Under the pieces are notes generated by a model that searched no databases, was not told the DNA's origin, and worked only from the letters and a program-made list of their open reading frames with translations. From Cunninghamia lanceolata (lineage: Eukaryota > Streptophyta > Pinopsida > Cupressales > Cupressaceae): a stretch of DNA of 64,000 nt. Below are positions 1-11,865 of the stretch, piece by piece. The stretch is from positions 13,286,001-13,350,000 of the forward strand of contig BSBN01001225.1 of assembly GCA_027924645.1 (NCBI GenBank). The letters run 5' to 3'. The position numbers and the translations under genes are program-made. Within the stretch, counting starts at the first letter, position 1. Every line of letters begins with the position of its first letter.

Positions 1-656
1 GGAAAAAATTAAAAGACAAGAGGGAGAGTCAAGCAAGGATTTTGGTCATAGGTCTGCTATTGCTCTTTCCAACATTCCAAACAATTCCAGACCTAACATT
101 CTTTCTTGCATTGATATGTTTTTCAAAGCATATGAAACTAGACTAAGTTATGTGCAGGAAGATTTCAAAATAATGAGTATGTAGTAGGTATATTTGTCCC
201 TAAACTCCATGGAGAAAATGAGAGATGACTACTTAGAAGGTTTATTGTTCACAAGTGCATGCATTGCTGGTACTAAACATGTTAATATGAACAACAATAG
301 TGTGGATATAAGAAATCATGTGAATGCAACATCAAATGATGATGATTGTGTAGTCATGGTACATCATATGATAGTGATGCAGATAATGAGGATAGTATAT
401 GGACCTACCTTCAGTTGGATAGATCATCAAGTGAAAATGATAATGATAGATCCAATGATGAATTCCAATCTATTGTTGAGGTATGTGGTTTAAAAAACAA
501 TGAGGATGTTGTGTATAGGAATGAACAGTCAAATGGATTAGCCTCTGAAGATGAGTATGAACTGTGTACATAGGTAAGTAAAACATGGGATGAGCAAGAT
601 ACTAGTTTCTTGTTTGATTTGATACCCTCTTTTATTCCTATTTGTGATGAAGAAGT
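1..656 (+). pseudogene. Decayed acidic reading frame of unknown identity, 5' part (split by E1)
   Basis: A plus-strand coding-like stretch starts open at the window edge. It runs in one frame to about position 345 with two adjacent stops near 187-192, then continues in another frame to 656. The second part is acidic, with many D, E, S and N residues (for example SSSENDNDRSNDEF and SEDEYEL), and has one stop at 571-573. At 652-656 the frame is cut by element E1. After E1 and one copy of the target duplication are removed, it joins 21113 in the same frame and stays open for about 20 more codons. I do not recognise a domain. It could be a retroelement ORF or a decayed host gene. The call rests on amino-acid composition and on frame continuity across the insertion. 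Confidence 0.4.
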
Positions 657-2132
657 TGTTGAATATAAAGAATACCGAGAGGGGGTGAATCAATATTCTA
701 AAAAAAAATTCATTCACACATTCATTAATCCATTTACCAAATTCAATAACATGAAAGTAAAGTAAACACAAGAAGAGCAGCCACAAATTCATAACACATA
801 GACACCAAGATTTTATGTGGGAAACCTAAAAAGGGAAAAACCATGGTGAGTGTTATCTCACAATATACTAAGATAGAAATATCAAATTACATGAAGGCTC
901 ACTTCCTTAGGGCTCACTGCCCAAGGACTCACTATCCAAAGAAGTGCTCACTGCAATAGGCTCACTACCAAATAGAAGAGAAGAGAATATAGAAAGAAGT
1001 GGCTCACTGCTAGGAGAGGACTGCGATAGGTGCATCTACAAAATGTTGTGGTGCAGTACCAATTTTCTCAGTATACAGATTCAAAGGACTTCATATTATC
1101 TACCCTACTTCACATATATTTCTATCCTTCTACCTTTACTGTCCTTTTGCTAATCACAAAACTACCTTAGGTCACATAATCATAGAATTCACATTCTATT
1201 CACACACTTCACACACTACCAACACTAAAATCCATTGAGTATATATATCTGCAACAAGATTCATCTCACAATTAGGTCAGTAAGCCAGACATGAAATGTG
1301 TATACAAGTGTTATACCTTGTTGGCTTGATCTTGTGCACAAATAGGAACGCGAACCCAAATAAACATAGAATAGTCTTCATATAGGTTGGCATCAATCAT
1401 TCAACCACTTGGGTTAATTCTTCAAACAATATATCCTCACCACATATAGATCTACTTGTCTGTCGGCTTATCCCTTAAGTACACACTTGACCAGTTTAAC
1501 TGTCATACCAAAAATTCCAATGTAGACCATATGAGACTCTGAAAATCATAGACAACATTCATTATGGACATCTTAGCATAACAGAATCGTGAAGCATAAT
1601 ATTCTTTCATAGAGAAATGTGGATCTCAGAACTGTTGTTCTGTCACACAGAAATACTGTCAGATTGGAAGCTGATACTGAAGAACTTGTCAGATATGATC
1701 TATAGTGGACTCAAAGTGCTACAAATCTAAATTTGGATGATTATGACATGTTTCTACATTACCTTAAGACTGTAAATCAAAATACTTAATAGTGGAGGAA
1801 TGCGGACTAAAACACTCAAATACATTATATTGTTTCATGCTTAACTCTGTTCATCCAAACTTAGACAATTCACCATATGACTTCTGGAGGAAGTCAAAAC
1901 TTGAACATTGGAACATATGGTCACCAAATAGCTATGAACAACATACCTAAACTACATGTAATTATCTTCAACTGCAGAGGCATACTGACCCAATCTTTGA
2001 TACTCTGTAGCTTTCCCATTACTTGGCCATTTTGACTAAGTTAGTCTTCCGAACCTTTGCCAAACATTGTTGCCATCAATGACAACATTTAACACTTTGC
2101 CTTGACCATCAAAGTAGTGTCTCTTGCCAATA
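657..2132 (-). repeat. E1 3' LTR
   Basis: 1476-bp LTR whose partner is the split copy at 15198-16479 and 20906-21107. On the plus strand it runs from TGTTGAATA to TTGCCAATA (CCAACA in the partner), giving TGTTGR/YCAACA terminal inverted repeats. Close to its sense 3' end lies a conserved block read on the plus strand as GAGAGGGGGTGAATCA, shared with the E2 LTRs. A run of alternating TA at 1240-1249 (sense TATATATA) is conserved at the equivalent place in E2 and is a candidate TATA box. Confidence 0.85.
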
Positions 2133-2270
2133 ATCTCCCCCTTTGACATTGATCTAAACATTTAATGAAAAATGTTTATCTGCTCCCCCTTTCTACATAC
2201 ACTCTATTTTTCTTCTCCCCCTTAGGTGTTTGCCCATTTTTCACTGGTTCTCTTCTCCCCCTTTGACATC
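2133..2270 (-). promoter_or_regulatory. E1 multiple polypurine tracts
   Basis: Immediately inside the 3' LTR the plus strand reads ATCTCCCCCTTTGAC, the complement of a purine tract AAAGGGGGAGAT touching the LTR. Similar C-rich blocks follow near 2182, 2213 and 2254, each reading as G-rich purine runs on the sense (minus) strand. Repeated polypurine tracts upstream of the 3' LTR have been described as characteristic of Sirevirus-type Ty1/copia elements. The tract next to the LTR is the one expected to prime plus-strand DNA synthesis. Confidence 0.65.
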
Positions 2271-2282
2271 AATGGCAAAGGT

Positions 2283-3354
2283 TGGTGCAGGAGCACCTTG
2301 GCAAATTAATATTGCCCTGGACAAATCTTTGAGCTTGATTAAATTTGTATGCTTCCACATTGTAATGAGGTTTATCAAGTCATTTTTTATGTGTTTAGGT
2401 CATTAGGAGTTTCAAAAATGCAAAATATTGTAAACCATGTAAAGGTTGTCAATGTAAAATTGGAAAAAAGATGTAAACTTGGAAGGTGAAGAGTCATTTG
2501 GCTCTTGGTTCACTCCAAATCAGTTATGGACTAAAGAGACATGTTTTAATTCCTTTAAAAGGCCTTGAAACCATGGAGAATTCATGGGTGGTTGAAGATT
2601 TGAGCATGGAATGAGAAAAAACAATGTTTTCCTGTATTTTCCTTCAGAAATTTGTTGTCTTTTGCTATTGTAGGACCCTATATGGAATTGAATGGATGCC
2701 TAATGGATTGAAAATGTTATATCATTCAACCACCTTCCATTTTCTTCTTATCCCATGCATTTTTATTTAGTTTTGTGAAAGATATGAGTGTTTTATGGAC
2801 TGTAATTTTCTTATTTTCCCTGCAACAGTCCTGTTGCAGCATTTGGTATGGTTTTGTATGGAAATACACAGGAGCAAGCCATATATGGTTATAAATAGTA
2901 TTGAGCCTACTTTCCATTTCTTTTTGTTGCATCAAATTTCATTAACATTTTAATAAGTTATGGCATTTTTATTGAGGGTAGGTCTGTAGAGTTTAATTTT
3001 TTGAAAATACAGTCTAAAAATATGCATGGTACGACTTGGTATGGCCTCACATTGATGCATATAATAGATAGATGGAAATATATGTGTTTCTAGTTTACAT
3101 TTTTTTGGTTTGGTATAATTTTAATATGTTTTGTGACAGATATTGCAATTTTGGTGAGGGCAGGTCTGAATGTTGCCTAGGGTTTGTAGTTTTGGGAAAA
3201 GAGTCATAACTTTCTCTCCTACCATTGGATCTTCATGAAAATTGGATGAAAAGTATGTATTAATGTTTTATTCAACTTGACCAAAGAAATTGGATTAGTT
3301 CTTTGATTTGTTAATGTTATTGAGGATAGTTTTGGTCCTCCTACCTCTGCATCA
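2283..3354 (+). repeat. N1 5' LTR
   Basis: First of the N1 repeats; sense strand is plus. Its ends form an 8-bp inverted repeat (TGGTGCAG against CTGCATCA, one mismatch). A PBS follows directly. Small open frames in both LTR copies are identical by duplication and are not evidence of a gene. Confidence 0.85.
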
Positions 3355-3357
3355 TTT

Positions 3358-3372
3358 TGGTATTAGAGTTGG
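3358..3372 (+). other. N1 primer binding site (initiator-Met type)
   Basis: The plus strand reads TGGTATTAGAGTTGG just after the first N1 LTR. It matches the plant initiator-Met tRNA PBS consensus TGGTATCAGAGC at 11 of 12 positions (one C-to-T change, and T for C at the end). Confidence 0.7.
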
Positions 3373-3966
3373 TGAAAGATTTGGGGGGTGTGTATTTTTT
3401 TTCTGTCACAGAGAAGGTAGGTGAAGAGCGAGAAGATCTTGATTGTGTAGATAGATTTCCAAGGGAGGCAATCTACACCTTTTGAATTTTGTGTTGCTCA
3501 GTTGTTTGGTTGCAGGTGCTTGTTCCATCTAGCTGCAGAAGGATGTTTTCTGAGGTTGTGTGTATGGGCAGACAAGATGAGGTCTGTCATGACCATTCTC
3601 CAATAGAGATTTGGCTGGAGAAGGATGCATAGAGAAACCACTAAGGAGAGAGTGGTAGGTGCATCACCAGGATCTGCTGTTGGGTGAGATGAATGGTTTG
3701 GTGAGTTGGTTTGTTGTGAAGCAGTGAGAGAGATGGATACCTGAAAAAGCACTTGATGTTGCAGCCCGAAGAGTACTCCACTGATGGGAGTAGAAGGAGC
3801 CTGAGGATGCTCTGTGAAGATGGTAGTTTATTTTTTTGGTTGGTTTGTCACCATTTCTATAGATTGGAAGATTGTAGCTGAGAAGATTGAAGATAAAGAT
3901 AGAGGAAAGAGACTTTTGTTGCAGATACATTTCCAAGGGACTTGAAAATTTTGTTGGTTGGTTGTA

Positions 3967-5039
3967 TGGTGTAGGAGCACCTTGGAAAATTAATATTGCC
4001 CTAGACAAATCTTTGAGTTTGATTAAATTTGTATGCTTCCACATTGTAATGAGGTTTATCAAGTCATTTTTTATGTGTTTAGGTCATTAGGAGTTTCAAA
4101 AATGTAAAATATTGCAAACCATGTAAAGGTTGTCAATGTAAAATTGAAAAAAAGATGTAAACTTGGAAGGTGAAGAGTCATTTGGCTCTTGGTTCCCTTT
4201 AAATTAGTTATGAACTAAAGAGACATGTTTTAATGCCTTTAAAAGGCCTTGTAACCATGAAGAATTCGTGGGTGGTTGAAGATTTGAGCATGGAATGAGA
4301 AAAAACAATGTTTTCCTGTATTTTCCTTCAGAAATTTGTTGTCTTTTGCTATTGTATGGCCCTATATGGAATTGAATGGATGCCTAATAGAATTAAAATA
4401 TTATATCCTTCAACCACCTTCCATTTTCTTCTTGTCCCATGCATTTTTATTTAGTTTTGTGAAAGATATGAGTGTTTTATGGACTGTAATTTTTTGGTTT
4501 TCCCTGCAACAGTCCTGTTGCAGCATTTGGTACAGTTTTGTATAGACATATATAGGAGAAATCCATATATGGTTGGAAATATTATTGAGTCTACTTTCCA
4601 TTTCTTTTTGTTTCATCAAATTTTATTAAGATTTGAATAAGTTATGGCATTTTTATTGAGGGTAGGTCTATAGAGTTTAATTTTCTAAAAATACAGTCTA
4701 AAAATATGCATGGTATGACTTGGTACTACCTCACATTGATGCATATAATAGATGGATGGAAATATATGTGTTTCTAGTTTACAATTCTTTTAGTTTGGTA
4801 TAATTTTAATAAGTTTTGTGAGAGATATTGCAATTTTTGTGAGGGCATGTCTGAACGCTGCCTAGGGTTTGTAGTTTTGGGAAAAGAGTCATAACTTTCT
4901 CTCCTACCATTAGATCTTCATGAAAATTGGATGAAAAGTCTATATTAATATTTTATTCAACCTGAACAAAGAAATTGGATTAGTTCTTTGATTTGTTAAT
5001 GTTATTGAGGATAGTTTTGGTCCTCCTACCTCTGCATCA
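3967..5039 (+). repeat. N1 3' LTR
   Basis: Second N1 repeat, collinear with 2283-3354. It is followed by the AAGGT duplication, after which E1 sequence resumes. Confidence 0.85.
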
Positions 5040-5192
5040 AAGGTGTATTTGCAAATATCAAAATCAAAGTTTCAAGATTTTCAAATTCTTCTGCATATGT
5101 ACAGGTACAATTTGTCAAATTAGTTAGTTGCATGTGAAAGGATATAATTGTACACAATCTTTAATTGTGTTAACTCTCCAACCCACCTATTT

Positions 5193-7041
5193 TTAACACT
5201 TCAAAATTTGGATGTTCTCATTTACTTGGAATACAAGATCTTCTACCTTCTGTACATTGATAGGCATATCAGTTATTTCCTGAACCTTTAAGGCTTCTGC
5301 AACTGGACTTGTCATGAACTCAATTTTAGATCTTATCATCCCTCTTAGCTGGCATATTCTATTTTTCATTTTTTCTTGTCTACTGAGCAGACTACTTATG
5401 TTGTTTTGAATACTTACAACTTATATTTCCATGCTACTGATAGAGTCAACTACTGGATCAAAGATCTTGGAAATATTTTCTAGTTGAAGCTCCATGATTT
5501 TGACTTTCTCTTCTATTTCCTTAGTGGTCTTAGGCGACAACAAACAAAATTTGTATATATCACAGGCTTCCTTGATTGCATTCTCCATATTCTTGATGCT
5601 ACTTTCTAACAAAATTTTGTCACTATCTAACTTGGTTTTTAACTTTGCTAATCTTTTATCTTCAAATTCCTTTCTAACCTTAATGTTAGCATACTTTTCA
5701 AAGGATTAGAAATGACTACTTACATAATTTATTAGACCTTTGAGCTAATCAGTTGATGACACTAATGTATCTTTCTGGTATGAGGGCATCAGCTTCTCCA
5801 AAATACCGGATGCTTCATCAATGAGTTCATTGTCATGTATATGTGTTTTTAGCATTTCTTCCTGAGCCTTAGCTTGCACAATTGACACAAGTTTGAATTT
5901 TTGCATAGGAGACATAGAATCCAAATTTATTAGTCCTTGTAGAAACTTGGGTAAATCTAAGATTTGTGTTCTTTACTGCTTTTCCAAAAAAATTCTAACA
6001 TGTAGTCAATCGAAACTTGATTTGCAATAGTGTCTCTTGCCACTTGTTCTTCACTAATAGTAACTTTCTTTCTTTTCTTCTCTTCTACTAGATTTTCTTT
6101 CTCTACTTCAGTGGAGGCTCCTACAATGGATGAGGTCCTTGTTCTTTTTCTAGGGCTAGATGCATGTTTTTCTTTTTCAAATCTCTCATATTTCCTTTCT
6201 AGAGTATTTAATGTCCATTCTACCAGAGCACTTATGGGCTTTGATTCTTCTACTTTTGTTTTTGCCTTATTTGTTTATCTGATGTTTTCTTTGATTGCTC
6301 ATGTTCCATAGACATTTTGGAGGATAATTCTTTGAATGTCCCAAATCTATCTTCTTTGAGATCTTTTGGTTTGCTCAGTAGTACATCAGCTAATTCAGTC
6401 AAAACATCTTCTACAACTTCATAGCCTAATGCAGGGACCCATACAGTTTTGGTTCCACAGTTTCCATGAAGCATTTGTCTTTGTCTACCATGAATACAAT
6501 GTCCTTTTCATACTTCATCACTACATTTTCAGGTATCTGGACTCTACATAACATTTTCTTTTGAAAGTTCTTGAAGTATCCCCATAAGATTTCATTCTAC
6601 TTGTCTACATTTCCCAAACTCTACAAGTGATTTCTTATTTAAGTGGCTATTGGTGTGTGATCGAGCCAAATAATGTTTCCCGAGCCAGGTAGCTCTCTCA
6701 GGAAGTAGAAGAGTAGACAAGTGATCAATGTTCCATATTTGAAAGGATTATTAGTGTCTTTTGTTCTTTTCAATTTCTCCATTAGTTCACTCTAGAGCAA
6801 TTCACATAGGTCATAATCTGTATTATTTTTTATCATGTCATATGTTGTGTATTTAGCTAGTGCAGACACATAATTTTTGCTATTGGAAAAGTATATTTTA
6901 TATCCAATAATCATTGATGTAAATCTAACAGATGGATCCTTAATATCATTTATTGTGAGCGCTTTCTTATCAAATTTGGCTCCTATTAGTTGCATTACCA
7001 CATTGTTCTTTATTTTCTTTAAACATGGAACCCTCCTGGAG
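5193..7041 (-). pseudogene. E1 ORF2 remnant, central and C-terminal part
   Basis: Minus-strand remnant of the large second ORF also found in E2 (33541-36714). From the 7041 end it includes a segment with FDKKALTINDIKDPSVRF and IIGYKIYFSNSKNYVSAL, then YDLCELL, then KTVWVPALGYEV and LLSKPKDLKEDRFGTF. A lysine/glutamate-rich stretch follows, and a C-terminal coiled-coil-like part contains IYKFCLLSPKTTKEIEEKV. These align with E2 segments such as FDKRTMTIDDI, KTVWIMPIGYEV and IYKFCLSWPKVTEDIEKKV. The frame is broken by several stops and indels and probably ended at the TAA at 5193-5195. No polymerase or integrase motif is present. Its 5' part lies at 11866-12270, beyond a 4.8-kb insertion. The function is unknown. 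Confidence 0.75.
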
Positions 7042-8309
7042 GAACTTGTCATGCCCACATTTCCCATGCGGTCACGACACACAACACATGTGGCATGTCC
7101 ACATTTGCCATTTGGTGACACGAACTGCGAAAAACTTTTCTACCTATCCCTAGGAACCCCCTCGCACACGTCTGCGTGCTCGGTGGCAATACGCATAAGG
7201 CGTAAGCATGTCAACATAACTGCGATGATGATAGCCATCTAGGGGGTATGCGACACGAAGTGTGTCACTTTTAGGGTTAGACTGATTTAAATATGAACCC
7301 TAAGTTTCCTAGGTGTGAAGATGAATCCGCCAGCTTCGAAACCTAACTCTAATCTAGGTCTTGACGAAATGAGATAAGGATTAAGTAACATGGCAAGATG
7401 GCAAATGATTAAAGTGGAATGATGGAATGAAAATTAATAAAATAATGTAAATTTAAAACCCTAGAAATCTAGGAAAAATTTGATAGCATAACACGTTTCG
7501 ATAAATGCAAATTGAAATTTAAAAATAAAACACCAATAAGGAATAAAATAAAATTTAATAACCAAAATCTAAACTTAAAAACAAATTCTAAACAACTTAA
7601 AATAATAAATAAATGTCCTGCCAAGGTCAAATAATCGACCTTGCAGAAAGAATAAAATTTTTAAAAAATAAAAATAAATAAATAAATAATAATATAATAA
7701 AATAATAATAAACGTCAAATTGGAGTTCAAGATTGAGTCCATTAATAAATATAATTTCAGCAATTACATTTATTAATGAACTCGGAATAATGAGGAGGAA
7801 GGAGGTTAAAATACTCCTTCCCGTAAAATAATAAAATAAAATAGATAAAAGTTAAAAGGTAAAATCCCACTAGGGAAAAATTAAAAAATAAACCTCCCAA
7901 TGGAAATAATTTAAATTCAAAGGAAGAACTCTTCCCAACTTAAAACAAGGATTCAAATCCCTCCCTTAAAAATCTAAATCACAAGGCAATAATTCAAATG
8001 CAAGAACAACCCATTCAAAATTAGAAAATCAAATTAAAGGATCCCAAGAGATAAATTAAAAGCAAGTAAAGGAAATAGAGGTTTTTAAATAAGGAATAAA
8101 ATAAAACCCCACAAATAAAATCCTCACAAATAAAATATCCTCTCATTAAAATAAGAAAAGCCCTAATTCAATTTAAAATTGTATAACTAAAATAAACTCT
8201 AAATTATTTCATATTCTTTCCCTTTTCTTTTTGTTGCCCTAATTTTCTCTCTATCTCATTCTTCTCATTTCTTTTGTTTTTGTCTCATGTTGCAGGTTAG
8301 GGTTTTGAG

Positions 8310-8780
8310 AAAACCATGGAGGCCATGAAAGATTTGCTGCTACCTCTCACGGAGGTATACACAGCAAAGTTTATTGATATACTCTTTATTTTTATTTTTT
8401 TACGGCATTATATATATATATACCAATTTACAAAGAAAAATGTTAAGGTTTAGAGGTTGCCGTAGGGTTGAAAGACAATGGAGAGCCGAACGACAGTGAG
8501 GAGGCTACAGTGGGGGAAGCTCTTGGCGAAGGTTGAGGGCGGTGCAAAGGTGAAGCCACAGGAGAAACCAAAGGTGGGGGACGAAGGAGGTTGGGACAGT
8601 GGTAGCGTGGGGTGTAGGGTATGAAGCGACGGTGGGGAAAAGTAAGATGAGGGAGATACGATGGAGAAGGCGATGTTTGGGGGTGTGCGGTGGAGGTGTC
8701 ACCCCTTCCTCCCCAACACCGTTAAAAATAAGATAAGGAGGGGTTGTGGGCGCTACTGCCCACAGTCCCCTCCCACCTTT
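8310..8780 (+). other. G-rich island with gene-like start, possible captured fragment
   Basis: Inside the 4.8-kb insertion the base composition changes from AT-rich to G-rich. Position 8315 begins ATGGAGGCCATGAAAGATTT, preceded by a TTGCAG that looks like a 3' splice site, and the open stretch meets a GTATAC that could be a 5' splice site. A purine-rich segment with many GG runs follows at 8460-8770. I do not recognise a protein. It may be a captured gene piece or simply an odd composition block. Confidence 0.2.
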
Positions 8781-8879
8781 TTTATTTTAAGCAAAACTTT
8801 CTTTAATAGTTTTCACAAACATAACAATCTGCCGATCTCAGTACTAAATTTTGAATGATGCGTGTTCTCTATTTTTTTT

Positions 8880-9280
8880 TGATAATTTTATGTATATGAA
8901 TATATATTTATATATATAAATATGTATATACATAAATAAATAAATGTATATATATGTGTGTATATATATATATTCAGATTTATAACTCCAGTTTGTTCAA
9001 CATTTCAGTTAGAAGCATATGCACTATCACTGTATATATATTTATATATACATACACATACATATATATATATATATATATTATATGTATATATGTATAT
9101 ATATATTTTAATAGATATGCAAAACTTAAATATTGTTTGATTTCATTACTACTTTTTGTGTATATACAGAACTACACAAAATAATAGCAACTAAGATTTA
9201 AGAATAAGGATATAATGAATATATATATATATATACATACTTCCATATGTATATATGTATATTTAAATATATACCCAATA
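8880..9280. repeat. AT / TATG microsatellite block
   Basis: Long runs of alternating TA, with variants TATG, CATA and TGTG, for example at 8898-8990, 9036-9108 and 9219-9266. The open frames here are low-complexity (Y, I, H) and are not genes. Simple-sequence DNA, perhaps an insertion hotspot or replication slippage product. Confidence 0.85.
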
Positions 9281-10741
9281 ACTATCTTCATACAACAAAG
9301 TCATAAATAACAGAATATAAACTTTCAGCGTTATAGCATAGCTAACCCAGTAGTATATTTTTTTCTTAGCATAAAATACTTAGATATCTTTTTTTTTCCC
9401 TTTTTTGAAAGAATATATCTAAGGTTTTCTGCAACTAACATCACAACAACACCTATAATTCATGAGATTTTCCAGCTACACAACAAAAAGCATTTCACTA
9501 GGATAACTATCTTTCTCTCCTTTTTTTTTGAAGGGAACTTACAAAGTAAAATCTGTATTTTCTCCCAAATTTTCCAACAGCCTAACATACTAACAACTAC
9601 TAATAAGATGAACTTCCCATGCAACAACAGAAAGTTAGTTTTAATAAATTCTATTCCCTTATTAGGTATGCAATAAAATTCTTTTAACAACACTCATACT
9701 TTATTTTTGCATAGAATAATGGCAGAAAAGTATATAATTTCACATGTATTCCACCAACTTCCCAACTCCACAAAAATAGGAATATAAACAACATTTAACT
9801 AAAATGAAGAGATTTTTTACATTACAAAACTTTTGGCAGCCAACTCCAAGTGTATAAAACTTTGACAAAATCAAAATACAATAAGGCCATAATGGCCATG
9901 GCTCAACAGCCAATAAAATACTACTAAAGCCACACAAAAATGGGCTTCCCATCCACTCCATTTCTTCCTTTAACACCTACAAATAAACACAACAAAAGAA
10001 CAACCCAGCCACTTTGAAAAGCCCTCCTCCCTACCGTAGACCTGCAAGAGGGTCACCCCCAAGCTAGGGAGGTAGGGATTCACACAGGTGTAAACATTCC
10101 ACAACAAGAATTCAACAACATCAACACAAAACAACCCCAAGGTTTAACACATAACTCAACTCATGAAAATGAGTTTGATGAGGGTAGGGAATGGACCCCT
10201 CTACTTCAAAGGCTACCCAAATGATAAAATACAAATCTCATGGCCTCAAGCCAAAAATCTCCAAAACCATCACTCTCTACAAAATCATAAAATAATCTCC
10301 ATGGCACTCTTGCCATTCAAATAATCTCCTCAACAAGTAAAAGCCCTCAAGGCATAAATAACAAAATGTGGGAAAGACCTCAAGGAGGTTCCTTTTCCCT
10401 ACCCAAATAAGTTGAGCCTTACCTCCAAATGGAGGTGCTCTCACCATACTCCCATCCCACACAAAAACAATGAAAACAACAAACAACCAAAAACTACAAC
10501 ACATCACATTAAATAAACAAGGGTGAAGAAAACATAGTTTCATGAGGCTTACCTTCAAAGCCCTATAATGGAAGCACATTTGGTGATGAGCTCCAAGCTT
10601 TCCCAAACCTTCCAATCTCCAAGAATTCCTCTAACTTTCCTAAAATTCCTCCAAAATAGAAAAGAACTCCCAAAATGCAAAAACCCCTCACTCCTCAACA
10701 AGAGGAGATAATATAGGCCATCAAATTTGGCCTTGAGGAAT

Positions 10742-11004
10742 GAGAAGGTGACACTTGTCACCTTCTCCTTCCTCCTCCAATGCCACTTGCAAGGGAGAGG
10801 AAGTGTGACGGTGACAAGTGTCACCCTCCAAATCCATCTCAATCCTCACCTTATCCACTTGTGCTCTCACACATGTGTGAGATGACAAGTGGTGAGGTGG
10901 CATTTCCACTCAAACCTCCAAGAGGATAAGGGATGCCATATGGCATCTTCTTATTCTCTCAAAAAGCCATCTCCCTCCAAGATGCTCTCACATGTGTGTG
11001 AGAG
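10742..11004. repeat. Cluster of short palindromes / hairpins
   Basis: Four inverted repeats lie within 263 bp. At 10742-10767 there is a 12-bp stem (GAGAAGGTGACA) with a 2-base loop. At 10810-10825 there is a 7-bp stem (GGTGACA) with a 2-base loop; its core is the reverse complement of the first one. At 10865-10882 there is an 18-bp perfect palindrome TCTCACACATGTGTGAGA. At 10985-11004 there is an 8-bp stem CTCTCACA with a TGTG loop. The surrounding DNA is CT-rich. No gene is visible. Confidence 0.7.
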
Positions 11005-11865
11005 CCTTGGAGGAAGATCCCACACACTTGGGAGTCTTGGAGACCTCCCAAGGAAATCTCGCACCTTCCCTAATTTCAAATTTCGTCACTTTGACTAAAC
11101 CATAGTTTAGAGTGACCAAAAGTGAGTTAATCCAAGGGTTAGTTTGTCAAAATTGACCCTAGACCCATGGGTAACCACCTAGGGTAACTTTTGGGACACT
11201 AAGGTTCACAAAGGGGTCATAAATCCACTTTAAATGGCCTCAAAAATAAAAACAAATACCAAGTGGTGTAAGTCAAATAAAAATTATACAACACTCAATA
11301 TTAATTAATTTAAACAAAGGGTACTAGGCCAAAATGATAAAAATTAAATCAAGCACTTAAATCACATTCAATTTCAAATGTGATCCTCATCCCTCTTGGG
11401 AATGGATCAGTTTAACAGGGAATAACATAGTGTGAATTCTACCTCCAATTTCCCGTGGTTTGGGAATGTGAAACCTGCACATCTCAATCAAGTGTCAATC
11501 ATATCATGATAATCATAGCTGAAGCAACTGGAATTAAATTCACGCCATAGAATACAACAATAATCATCAATAACATAATTTGAATTAAACTACATTTTTC
11601 TATCACATGTCAAATAATCCTCATCACATAAATAACTAGAAATCACATCACAAAACATCATCTAATAAATCTCATATGTCGGATCACAAAATAGCATCAA
11701 AATATGATCAAATTGAATCACCATATGTCAAATCAATGTCATCAAAATTAGGAGATAATCAAGTCTGCATAATGAAACCATAGTCACTAAAAGTCTAATA
11801 ATGTCATCAACTGAAATGCATAATGATCAAAATAAGGAAGGAAAAATAATCAGCCTCATAGAACT

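Larger units (their letters stand above)
2283..5039 (+). mobile_element. N1: short non-autonomous LTR element nested in E1
   Basis: Two direct repeats, 2283-3354 (1072 bp) and 3967-5039 (1073 bp), differ at about 5% by eye. They enclose only 612 bp. The 5-bp duplication AAGGT is perfect (2278-2282 and 5040-5044), and E2 shows the uninterrupted sequence at the same place. The LTR begins TGGTGCAGGAGCACC and ends CTGCATCA, the same termini as the sense LTR of the chromovirus at 54645-62243. The PBS follows four bases after the first LTR. The interior has no gag or pol motif and no convincing long reading frame, and I see no clear polypurine tract before the second LTR. This is a TRIM-like layout with long LTRs, probably mobilised by the related chromovirus. 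Confidence 0.85.
7047..11860. mobile_element. 4.8-kb insertion of unknown class inside E1 ORF2
   Basis: Alignment of the two ORF2 copies shows that 4814 bp interrupt E1 here. The flanks carry a perfect 5-bp repeat GAACT (7042-7046 and 11861-11865), and the ORF2 homology to E2 resumes on both sides. The insertion starts TGTCATGCCC and ends GCCTCATA, so one terminus fits an LTR (TG) and the other (TA instead of CA) only if mutated. The two ends do not resemble each other, so I see no LTR pair. Content: a CG-richer start (7047-7260), AT-rich DNA, a short G-rich island with gene-like sequence (8310-8780), AT microsatellites (8880-9280), and a hairpin cluster (10742-11004). A giant solo LTR or a non-autonomous element are both possible. 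No transposase motif was seen. Confidence 0.6.

Noticed and set aside
2726..4619. Two nearly identical minus-strand open frames of 69 codons (2726-2935 and 4410-4619)
   Set aside because: They lie at the same place in the two N1 LTRs, so their similarity is due to LTR duplication. There is no motif and no conservation pattern of coding.
8954..9184. Tyrosine/isoleucine-rich open frames
   Set aside because: Translation of an AT microsatellite.
10277..10842. Overlapping minus-strand open frames of 95-112 codons
   Set aside because: They lie in CT-rich DNA of the 4.8-kb insertion; the hydrophobic composition is what the reverse strand of CT/CA-rich sequence gives, and no motif is seen.
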